A stretch of DNA of 64,000 nt from JABMQW01 sp964439935. Its GTDB lineage: Bacteria > Fidelibacterota > Marinisomatia > Marinisomatales > TCS56. Position numbers and translations under genes: made by a program. Shown here piece after piece: positions 25,757 to 35,251 of the stretch (positions are counted from its first letter, which is position 1; every line of letters begins with the position of its first letter). A model generated the notes under the pieces. That model saw nothing but the letters and a program-made list of their open reading frames with translations. It made no database searches and was not told the origin of the DNA. The DNA is taken from assembly GCA_964439935.1 (NCBI GenBank), contig CAYTPW010000009.1:62001-126000 (forward strand). The letters are read 5' to 3'.

Positions 25757-25915
25757 TCATGCCATTATAGTAAACTTTGCACAGTCCAAATAATCCGATC
25801 CAAGATTAGTTTCCCAGCGGAATTCATGAAAGCCATCGGAAGATTGAATAGTCGGAAAGATTTCTGATTGTTTCACCTGCCCGGCAATTTTTTTTGGCAT
25901 TAGGGATAATTTCAT
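25757..25915 (-). CDS. candidate 52-residue small protein upstream of the MerR gene
   Basis: An ATG at 25915 opens a 52-codon frame ending with TGA at 25757-25759, five bases before the merR ATG. The product is soluble and basic at the N-terminus, then acidic, with one cysteine near the end (DYLDCAKFTIMA) and a GFHEFRWETN segment. Codon use looks like the neighbours. The candidate promoter at 25961-25989 would put the transcript start about 40 nt before this ATG, so the frame sits exactly where a first operon gene would. There is no strong Shine-Dalgarno. I know no family for it. Confidence 0.55.
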   Translation of the reverse strand: MKLSLMPKKIAGQVKQSEIFPTIQSSDGFHEFRWETNLGSDYLDCAKFTIMA

Positions 25916-25931
25916 AATCTGTATTGGTTAA

Positions 25932-25989
25932 TGCAGTATTTCTGCTATAGTCACTGCACAATATTAGCTGTATACTTTTTCTAATGCAA
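25932..25989 (-). promoter_or_regulatory. promoter of the sqr operon with downstream dyad
   Basis: On the minus strand TTGCAT (25984-25989) and TAATAT (25961-25966) are separated by 17 bases, a good sigma-70-like pair. Just downstream TGCAGT (25932-25937) and ACTGCA (25953-25958) form an inverted repeat overlapping the expected transcription start. It is a possible binding site for the MerR protein or another repressor. The 17-bp spacer is normal, not the long spacer of classical MerR-activated promoters. Confidence 0.45.
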
Positions 25990-25998
25990 CAAGATAAT

Positions 25999-26070
25999 AG
26001 GATATTTTTATCCTGTATAACTTAAAAAGAATAAATGAAACTAGACTAGTGCATCACAATTGATGCACTA
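25999..26070. terminator. two hairpins between the giant Por-secreted gene and the sqr operon
   Basis: TAGTGCATCA and TGATGCACTA (26047-26070, loop CAAT) are exact inverted 10-mers about 85 bp downstream of the giant gene's stop. On the minus strand a T-rich but interrupted stretch follows. A second small hairpin, AGGATA-TTTT-TATCCT (25999-26014), follows. Together they are the likely transcript end for the giant gene; the first could also be an operator for the sqr promoter. Confidence 0.45.
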
Positions 26071-26154
26071 TAGTTGAAGTAATTTTTGCTTTGGAATTAT
26101 TACAATTTTATTAGCGATACACAAATGCACGGGGAATTACCGTAACGTTAAAGG

Positions 26155-29100
26155 CTATTTTAGCAATACCATTTTCCTAATTGCAGAATATCTCCCCGCT
26201 TTCACTGCATAAAAATACATCCCGGCGCTAACCGGCTTTCCAGATGCATTATGGCCGTTCCAACGAATTGACTTATAACCAGCGTTTTGATAATCATCAG
26301 CCAGAGATATGACCTGCCGACCCAGGATATCATAAATGGTAAGCTCGACCCGGGAATCCTGAGGCAGGTCATAACGGATGGTCGTCACCGGATTAAACGG
26401 ATTGGGATAATTCTGGTGCAATTTGAAAACGGTCGGGACTACCGGTTCATCAACGACACTGACAACGGTTGTCAATATCACCGGGATTGTGATTAGACCA
26501 TGATCAGGATCGTTGCTGAACAACTGGAGTTCTGTCTGGTAATCTCCAACCAGCAGATTACTGGCATCCAGGGTTATTGTGATATCCTCCGAACCACTGG
26601 ATTCAATCGTCCCTGACAGCGGTTGAACTGTAATCCACCTGGTGATTGGTGCCGTCGATTCGATCCACTCCGGAGCACCATAAATCATACCGGTACGATT
26701 AACAATCGTGTAGCTGCTGGTGGTATCACCGATACCTTCGTTGAAGCGCCAGTAGCCCACCAAACCGGGTTCGTCGTAAGCAACCGTGCGGTGCATATCG
26801 GAATTGATCTCGGCTTGACTGCGAACTGCACTCCAGACCATGACAGCATCAATCGCACCATCGACAAAAGCAGTACTATTAACACTGGTACCGACCAAGA
26901 AGGGCCGGCCAGAGATATCAAAAGCAACGGGTTCATCGACCGATAGGTTAAATAGACCATGATCATTGAGATAAAGCATTACAGATAATCCGTCGTATGT
27001 AACTGCCAAATGAACCCATTCTCCAGCCGGTTCAGCAATAACTGAATGCTGCGCTCCAGCAATCGATACCAGGTAATTCCCATCCTGAATATTCAGAGCG
27101 AAATGTGCCATACCACCCGGAAACTCCCAGTAACAATAATTAGCGGAAGTTGTATTGGGTTTGATCCACATCGCAACGGTCACACTATCGTCACCACTTT
27201 CAAATCCAAGATCACCACAGTTGACATAATCATCGATGCCATCAAACTGCAGGGCATAGCCACCCTGTTGGGTTGGTTCGTCCATCGCAATCTCAAATAC
27301 CAGGTCGCTGCCGCCGTTGTTTGATATGACTGATGTATGGGTCTCAACCAGATCCAGGTTCATTTCCAGAGTATATTGGATGGGGTATACTGATATAATC
27401 GGTGGTAGGACACCCCGACCAGTAAGTGCAACGGTGATCGTATCTTCATCCGCATCGTTAGTGGTCAGGGTCAGGGTACCGGGATAATTGGAGCAATAGA
27501 TCGGCGTGAAAATGACCAGGAATGAATCTTTTTCACCCTGCTCCAAAGCGATGAAGTCCGGTTCAACAACATATTCCACCAGGTTAGTCTCGGCAAAGAT
27601 ATACAGAACGTTACAACCCCAGTTACTGACCTTGTAGATCAGGGTATCATTAAAGTTGAGGAATGCTTCACCGAAGTCCATGCTAAACTGAGTGACCTGA
27701 ATCTCTGGTATATCCCTGGGGAATGCCAGTTGGTGCTCATAAGCACCCATGTCAATCTGGCTGCCCGGTGGATGGGGTCGGGGATTGCCATCAATATCCA
27801 CTGGCGGAATAAAATCATTTGACCCAGCCCCGATACAGGGACTGCAGGGTCTTAATTGATAAATTCCATTTACTGAATTAACATAGAGTGGATCAGCATC
27901 AATATTCCCAGCCAGCCAGTTGACGTTGTTTTCACCGACTACAATACTATCAAGACCACCTTCGATGTTGCAGTGGGATACTGTTAATGTGTTTCCGGCA
28001 TCTCCTATTGATATTTCCGGTTTTCCTGGATTCCACAGAATGGAATTGGAGATGTGTAGATTTGAACTATCAGCACAATAAAAAATACTTCCATCCAGTG
28101 TGTCTGTATCGATAAAGGAAGTAGAGTTAATTGTAAGATTGGAAGAGAAAGATATTAAGGCGGACCAGATGCCAACATTATTGGTAAATACCAGGTTTTC
28201 AAGAATTAGATCAGAATTATCAGCACATATTCCACCACCTCCGTAAAAGCTTCCAACTGAGGGCAAATTATCCATAATACGGCAATTGGCAATTTGTGAA
28301 TTAGAGGAATTAAAATATATCCCACCACCTGTGTCCGCAGCGTTACCAGAAATGATTAGATTGCTTAAAGTTGGCGAAGAATTAATACAATAAATACCGC
28401 CACCCAGAATACCACCTCCCCATAAGATAGTACCAGATCCATTAACTATTGAAAATCCACATAACTGAGCAGTTGAATCTTCCCAATTCGCAAAGGTTAC
28501 AACACTGCCATTACTATCACCATCAATGATTGTTTGTTTGATATAGGAAGTGTCATCGGTGGTGAACGTCAGGGAACCAACGGTAATATTTTTTCCATTG
28601 AAATCTATATTCTCAATATAGTGTCCCGGCATTACCAGGACAGTGTCACCTTGAGTCGCAAAATTTATCCCAGCCTGGATGGTGGGCTGGTCGTTTGGGA
28701 CAATAATCAGGGTAATTGAATCCTGACCGAACATTGGGATATTAGATAGTGCCCATTCAGCACCAGAGATTACACCATCATTACTATTGGCACTGTAGTC
28801 CTGAGCCGTTTCTCCTGCACCCTCATTAAATGACCAGTAACCAACCAAACCGGGTTCATCCCCGGATAGTTCACGATACATATCAGCTTGAATTACAGCC
28901 TGAGAACGAGCAACATTCCAGATCTGAATTTCATCCAGCAAACCATCAAAAAATCCTTGATCTAATCCACTATAACTATGCCTGCCAATATCTATATAAT
29001 CTATTGATGTAGTGTAATCTCCTGTTTGAGTATTGGTGGTGGAATCCAGCAAAATTCCGTCAAGATATAAATAAAGAGCTGTCGTATCTACAACTACAGT

Positions 29101-32100
29101 ATAATGGTGCCATTCACCGTAATCGGGACTTGGTGATGCAACTACATCTGCTGAACCAGTATTACTCCTAATCGTGGATGCTACATTCCCATCAGCATTT
29201 TCGGCAGTTAAAACCACTGCAGATCTATTATCTCCAGTCTCATCGTCTCGTTGTTGAAATATAGAGTTCAACTCCATATCTCCTCCGCCCCGTCCATCCA
29301 TTTTTGCCCATGCTTCAATGGTTAAAATAGTTGACGTAATAATGTTTTCATTGAAACTCACATAATCATTATGCCCATCAAACCGCAGCGCTAGATTGTC
29401 TATTGAGATATACCCACAGCCAATACCCTGTGCACCTATATTTGCACCACCTTCCCCCGCACCGATACATGGTGAATTTTCAGCTAAGGTGAAATCTCCG
29501 CTATCAGGATTACAGAAGAGAGGTAAAGCATTAATATTGCCTTCGCCCCATTCGATTGTATCATTATCTGTAACTATTATTGCCTCTAAACCACCACTGC
29601 TATTTGAATACTCAATTATGATATTCGAATTGCCTTCACCAACAATCTGATCTGGTGAATTATTCCAAAGTATTGAATTCTGAATAATTATATCAGATTC
29701 GAAGGTGAGGATTCCACCCCTATTGTCACTACGATTAGTACTTATGGTTACATTTTTAAGAGTTAAAAAACCGTATAGGCAGTTAATCCCCCCAACAAAT
29801 GATGCCGAGTTATCGGTAATGGTTACATTCTCTAAACTTGGACTGGAACTCTCACAAAATATTCCACCGCCATCGCCAGCCTGATTTCCAGTAATTATCA
29901 CATTAGATAAGTTTGGATTAGAATTAAACCTGCATGAAATCCCACCGCCGTACCAAGCAGAATTTCCCACTATTATTGCATTAACTATTTTAGGATTGGC
30001 CGAGAGACAATTAATCCCTCCCCCATAAAAATCATAGAATTCATCTGGATCGCCAGTACCATTGATTATAGTAAATCCGTTCAACACAGCGGTAGAATCC
30101 TCACCATTTTCAAAGGTCACGACACTGCCACTGCTATCGCCGTCAATTATTGTTTGTCTGATATAAGAGGTATCACCGGTTGTAAGTGTTAAAGATCCAA
30201 CCGTAATATTCTTTCCTGAGAAATTGATATTCTCAACATAGGTCCCGGGCATGACCAGAACAGTGTCACCAATAAAATCTGCAAAGTCAATTGCATCCTG
30301 AATAGTGGGCTGGTCGTCGGGAACAATTATCAATGTAATGGAATCCGCTCTCATCAATGGGACATCCGACAGCACCCATTCCGCACCGTTTATAATACCA
30401 TCATTCCCATTGCCACTGATATCAAAGGTTGAATTATCGGATCCCTCATTAAATGGCCAATAACCTACTAAGCCAGATTCATACCCTGAAAGTTCACGAT
30501 ACATGTCAGCTTGAATTTCAGCTTGAGAACGAGCAACATTCCATATGTGAATTTCATCAATAATACCCCAATACATATCTTCAATTCCACCGTTATTGTG
30601 AAATGTACAACCAATGGTGAGTGAATCATTATTAGTCTGAAGAGGCGCTATAACATCTGTCTGGGTCATTAGTTGCCCATTAACATAAATAGTTATGTCC
30701 ATCTCATAAAGATTATAAACCCCCGCAACATGTTGCCAAACAGAGTCAACCAATGCGTTTACACCACTTGACGCACCGTTAAATTGAATCATACCGGAAC
30801 CTGCGCAGACATCAATGGATAGAGCATAATTAACAGGATTATTGACATCCCCTTTTCTAATAATTGTTCTTTGACAGCCTCCGGGATCAGTTGATACGTC
30901 ATAGGGATAAACCCATGCTTCAATAGTAATTGCAGAATCTAAATCAAGATTTTCATGATCCTGTACAAATACCCTATCATCAATCCCATCAAACCTGAGC
31001 GCCAGATTGTCAGTTGAAATATCTTCACAACCAATACCCAAAGCACCCATATTAGCACCATTCTCTCCTGTGCCAACACAGGGGGAGTTATTAGCTAAGG
31101 TAAAATCTCCATTGTCGGGACTGCAAAACAGGGGCAATTCATTCAGATTGTTTTCCCATTCGACGATTGCATCAGATCCACCAAAAATATCGTCCTGTCC
31201 CCCACTGATATTGGAATTGTGGATTGACAGTTGGGTACTGTCCGCACAGTATATCTGTGAAGGTGTATTGCCCCATATTATGGAGTTCGTTATCGATAAC
31301 TGTGTCCCACCGGTGCAGTAAATGCCATAATTGCCGTTGTTATAGGCCGTTACATTCCGCAGACTGGCCAGGGAACCTGCGCTGTATATTCCACCGAGCT
31401 CCCATCCACCAGCATCTATGCTACCATTGTCATGCACAACCAGGTTAGTTAAGATTGGAGCAGAACCAGGTCCGCAGAATATACCAGAGCCCAGTCCAGG
31501 GCCGAAATCTCCAATCGCAATATTTTCCTTGATCACCAAGTTCGTGATTGTGGGGCTGGTGGAAGCACCAATGTAGACACCACCTCCTGCAAAAAAGGCT
31601 TCACCATTCTGAATTGTGAAACCATTCAAGATCGCTGATGTATTCTCACCACCATAAAAACTAACTACACTATTCCATAATTGAGAACCATCAATAATTG
31701 TTTGCTTGATGTATGAAGTATCACCTGTTGTTAGTGTAAGAGATCCGACGGTAATATTTTTTCCTGAATAATTAATCGTCTCATTATACACGCCCGGCAT
31801 GACCAGGACGGTATCGCCAGAAATTGATCTATTTACGCTTTCCTGAATGGAAGCCAGCGGGTTTGATTCACTTCCATCACCGGTGGAATCCGAGCCAGTG
31901 GTTGAAGCATACCAGATGCGGTTGGTATCCGGTGCGATGCGAATCAGCCATACATCATAATTACCCGCTCCATACGATTCAGTCTGCCCCGTGATAATGT
32001 ACCCACCATCAGCCGTTTGTTGAATCGAAGAACCATAGTCGTTATTACTTCCTCCGAATGTCCTGGTCCAGGTCGTATCCCCGTTTACATCCGTCTTGAT

Positions 32101-33175
32101 TAGCCAGACATCAGGATCATCTCCTCTATAATCAGTACTTCCAGTAATAATATANNNNNNNNNNNNNNNNNNNNNNNNNNNNNNNNNNNNNNNNNNNNNN
32201 NNNNNNNNNNNNNNNNNNNNNNNNNNNNNNNNNNNNNNNNNNNNNNNNNNNNNNACCACCATCGGTTGTTTGTTGAACCGAAGAGCCATAATCTTCATAA
32301 CTTCCTCCAAAAGTTCTGGTCCAGGTCGTATCTCCGTTTACATCCGTCTTGATTAGCCAAACATCAGGATCATCTCCTCTATAATCAGTACTTCCAGTAA
32401 TAATATAACCACCATCGGTTGTTTGTTGAACCGAAGAGCCATAATCTTCATAACTTCCTCCATAAGTTCTGGTCCAAATTGTATCACCTAAAGCATGAGT
32501 CCTGATTAACCACACATCGCCAGAGCCTGCTCCATAAGATTCTGTTCGCCCTGTGATAATATTCCCACCATCCGGCGTTTGTTGAATCGAAGAACCATAG
32601 TCGTCATTACTTCCTCCGAATGTCCTGGTCCAGGCTGTATATCCGTTTACATTCGTCTTGATTAACCACACATCACCAGAGCCTGCTCCATAAGATTCTG
32701 TTTGCCCTGTAATAATGTACCCACCATCAATCGTTCGTTGAATTGAATATCCTCGGTCATTTATACCCCCCCCAAAGGTTCTCGTCCAGAGGGTATCACC
32801 AATATAGTTAGTCTTTAACATCCATAAATCCAAACTATCAGCACCAAACGATTCTGTATAACCTGTGATTATATAACCACCATCAAAGGTTTGCTGAATA
32901 GAATTGCCCATATCATCGCTACTACCCCCATAAGTCTTGGTCCAAAGAGTATCGCCATTTGCATCCGTCTTAATCAACCATAAATCCTCGCCACCCACAC
33001 CAAACGATTCTGTATAACCTGTGATTACATAACCACCATCACTGGTTTGTTGAACAGAATGACCCAAGTCACTGTCACTACCACCATAAGTTTTAGTCCA
33101 CAGTATATTCGGCTGTGCCAAGGAAATACTTATAAAGCAAAAGATCACTATAACAATATGGTAGCTATTTCTCAT
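26155..33175 (-). CDS. giant Por/T9SS-secreted protein: 51-residue repeats, beta-helices, LamG domains (split by assembly gap)
   Basis: A signal peptide (MRNSYHIVIVIF..., about 1-20) opens the protein at 33175. At least seven 51-residue repeats follow, of the form WTRTFGGSxxDYGSSIQQT-DGGYIITG...DVWLIKT. Then come three rounds of a parallel beta-helix unit (GDTVLVMPGxYxENI, then KNITVGSLTLTTGDTSYI), the first two each followed by a LamG-like domain (LALRFDGxxD...IEAWV). After these are an Ig-like HYDIN/ASH-type segment, another LamG domain and the C-terminal sorting domain (YPNPFNPVTTIRYDLP to KMVLLK). The 100-N gap falls between repeats. Removing it leaves 921 and 6000 nt, both multiples of three, so this is one gene of at least 2306 residues. 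It is probably a cell-surface adhesin or polysaccharide-binding protein. Confidence 0.88.
32045..33125 (-). repeat. 153-bp tandem coding repeats
   Basis: Tandem units of 153-156 bp encode the 51-52-residue repeats of the giant protein. Two copies of the phase starting ACCACCATCGGTTG (32255 and 32408) are nearly identical over the unit, and the copy left of the gap matches them too. This high identity explains the assembly break. The number of copies in the genome is therefore unknown. Confidence 0.9.
32155..32254. other. 100-N scaffold gap
   Basis: Exactly 100 N. The bases at 32154 and 32255 join at a phase that is contiguous elsewhere in the repeat array (32407/32408). The true gap is thus zero or a whole number of 153-bp units, and reading frame is kept in either case. 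Confidence 0.99.
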
Positions 33176-33490
33176 CGAATTTTAGATATTTCAAGCCACG
33201 GTGACGAGGCCATTGTCTTGTCGTGTCTGATGTTATCATTTCGCAAACTTAATTAACAATAATACCAGGGCAGAATAGTGCTGAATTAGTAGGTGCGTAC
33301 AATGCGCAGTGTGCCGGTAATCAGAGGATTCCCGTGACTGAACCTAATTCTGCATGTAACGATTGTCAATTTGAAATTCAACCGCTTTGATTTCTGAGTT
33401 GTCGGCAGAGATGAAGACTTAGTATTCAACCAATAAGACAGAAATTCCCATGAGGTTGTGCAAATTATATAGACACTAAAACCAGGGTCG
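33176..33490. other. 315-bp intergenic region
   Basis: The promoter of the giant protein gene should lie here. I see no strong -35/-10 pair, RNA or repeat. A minus-strand frame at 33286-33603 overlaps the next gene out of phase and has no signal of being real. Confidence 0.5.
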
Positions 33491-34147
33491 CTATTTGTCT
33501 GATTGGAAAAGACTGAAGACCTGAATTCCCTCTTCCAGGAAGGATTGCATGCCTTCCGGGCGGACTTTTTTGGAAGCTCTATAAAAAAGAATTCTGTCTC
33601 CACCCCCTTCCGTGCTTAAGCCCTGGTGCTGATCATAGTATTCCAGGATATTTTCTGTGAATAGCTCCCGGCAGGCCTGCTCATCTTTGGATCGAAGCAG
33701 GTACTTGTCAGAGAACGCTGGATGGGATTCCATATCGATGTCCTGGTAACCGAATGCTTTACCGATCTTATGAAAAAGGTTCTCAGGCCGAAGTGTAAAT
33801 AGTGGCAAGTGTAATAAATTCGATTTGAATAATATAACTGTCTGGCTCCGGGTATGGGAGTTCTTACCTGAACCGATCGTGTAGCGATAATCGAAAATTG
33901 TAACGTCAATAGCTTTGACCGAGCCATTCAACAGATTCTTCGCTTTTTTGGAATGACCCTGTGAGAATAAATGGTACTGACTCAACGATGGCAGCAATGC
34001 TGCGTCCGCTTGCTTGGAAAAGGAAAGTCCCAGGGACAGCGCAGCCCCCTGCAGTGCTTCAGTTCGTTTCCTGGCATAGTATAGAGCAACTACAATGACA
34101 ACTGCTGAGGCAGCGATAATACCTGCGATTAACAGAATTGTGGTCAT
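33491..34147 (-). CDS. single-pass membrane-anchored protein of unknown function
   Basis: 218 residues. An N-terminal transmembrane helix (about 4-24) is followed by RKRTEALQGAALSLGLSFS, then a soluble domain with LFSQGHSKKAKNLLNG, the conserved-looking VTIFDYRYTIGSGKNSHTRSQTV and a C-terminal part ending near the membrane-distal tail. I recall the pattern 'FDYRYT-GSGK...TQTV' from a widespread family of unknown function found in many bacterial phyla. No catalytic motif is visible. It is transcribed alone or with the downstream ICMT-like genes on the same strand. Function unknown. Confidence 0.82.
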   Translation of the reverse strand: MTTILLIAGIIAASAVVIVVALYYARKRTEALQGAALSLGLSFSKQADAALLPSLSQYHLFSQGHSKKAKNLLNGSVKAIDVTIFDYRYTIGSGKNSHTRSQTVILFKSNLLHLPLFTLRPENLFHKIGKAFGYQDIDMESHPAFSDKYLLRSKDEQACRELFTENILEYYDQHQGLSTEGGGDRILFYRASKKVRPEGMQSFLEEGIQVFSLFQSDK

Positions 34148-34270
34148 AAAACGGTTCTATTAACGGCCTACAAAGCTGGTTGGTTGGTTGATAGTTAATG
34201 AACAGTTTATGGTTTTTTGTATCCGGTACAATGAATGTTGAATTCTCAAGTTTTATGGATTGAGTTTTAC

Positions 34271-34828
34271 CTAAAAAACTTTTGGTATCAGCTTCCATGA
34301 AGTTTTGACATAATTATCATATAGCTGACTATATGCTTTCTGCAGCACTTTTTCTTCAACTTGAATACGATATAAAAAAGAGAGCAATATTGGAATGAAA
34401 ATAATAATAACGGTAATCCAATTATTGAATGCAATCCCTAAACCGAGAAACGACAATAAACTTCCCAGGTAGGAAGGATGCCGGATATATTTGTAAATAC
34501 CTGATTGGATCAATTTCTGATCGTTAGCCAGCGCTACATTCACCGTGAATGACTTTTTAAGTTTAATAATTGCAATCCACCTGACGATCAGGCCAAGGCA
34601 GATCATTGAAATGCCAGCATGTTGAATGATGGCGGTATCTGAATCTGTTAACAAGAACCCGGTATCTTTCAAAATGAAACCAAGGGTTATAGATATTGTA
34701 ATCGTAATCCACAGAATTTTCAGTGAAGATCTGTCGTAATCAATTTGAGAATCTTTGGATCTCCTCCATCTTGAAAGACCAATTTCAGATACTACCCAGA
34801 AAATGGCGATGATCAGAAATAGATTCAT
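34271..34828 (-). CDS. isoprenylcysteine carboxyl methyltransferase (ICMT)-family membrane protein
   Basis: 185 residues with about five hydrophobic helices. The C-terminal SAM-binding membrane motif is YIRHPSYLGSLL followed by EEKVLQKAYSQLYDNYVKTSWKLIP, the hallmark of ICMT/PEMT-like methyltransferases. Bacterial members methylate lipids or small isoprenoid-like molecules; the substrate is not predictable. The start ATG at 34828 gives a typical first helix. No functional link to the neighbouring small EF-like protein is apparent, although they are 30 bp apart on the same strand. Confidence 0.88.
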   Translation of the reverse strand: MNLFLIIAIFWVVSEIGLSRWRRSKDSQIDYDRSSLKILWITITISITLGFILKDTGFLLTDSDTAIIQHAGISMICLGLIVRWIAIIKLKKSFTVNVALANDQKLIQSGIYKYIRHPSYLGSLLSFLGLGIAFNNWITVIIIFIPILLSFLYRIQVEEKVLQKAYSQLYDNYVKTSWKLIPKVF

Positions 34829-34858
34829 AAAATATATTATCTAATTAGGGCAGCGTTA

Positions 34859-35119
34859 TTAATCCTCCAGTACTTTATGTACCTTATCCAGCTTCCTAAC
34901 TTTTTCAGATATTTTAATTCCAACACTATCACCTTTCTTCGCGTTGGAAACAGACTCATGCTCTATCTGCATTGAATTCAATTTTGCAGTAAAATCGGTT
35001 GTAGCTCCTTTAAAATGCAGATTATCTCCCACCGCTATTTTACCACCCGTAATCTCAACAGCAGCTACTGATATTTTACTGAAGAAATTTGACACAAAAC
35101 CAATCTCTTTCTCTTGCAT
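34859..35119 (-). CDS. small translation elongation factor-like (EF-Tu domain 2-like) protein
   Basis: 86 residues from the ATG at 35119, with AAGGA before it; an upstream ATG at 35161 would add 14 residues unlike the family. The sequence has the beta-barrel pattern of EF-Tu domain 2: EIGFVSNFFSKISVAAVEI, then GKIAVGDNLHFKGATTDF, MQIEHESVSNAKKGDSVGIKI. Such stand-alone proteins of about 85 residues are annotated as 'translation elongation factor-like' in many bacteria and archaea and have no known role. No GTPase domain is present. Confidence 0.88.
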   Translation of the reverse strand: MQEKEIGFVSNFFSKISVAAVEITGGKIAVGDNLHFKGATTDFTAKLNSMQIEHESVSNAKKGDSVGIKISEKVRKLDKVHKVLED

Positions 35120-35251
35120 GCCAGATCCTTTTTCCAAATTATTAAGTGCAAATCTAAACAACAGTATAACTAAATACCCAGAATATTAAATAAGCTTTAT
35201 ATATCCAAGGCTACTGTACAGACAGATTCATTTTCATTCCAGATATAATTG

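Noticed and set aside
32132..32310. Apparent frameshift or gene boundary at the scaffold gap
   Set aside because: The phase difference comes only from the 100-N placeholder. Removing the gap joins the two frames exactly at a codon and repeat boundary.
32045..33125. Tandem repeats as a possible CRISPR array
   Set aside because: Units are 153-156 bp, contiguous and encode a continuous protein repeat; there are no short repeats with unique spacers.
33286..33603. 105-codon minus-strand ORF
   Set aside because: It overlaps the conserved membrane-anchored protein gene in another phase and has no start signal or motif.
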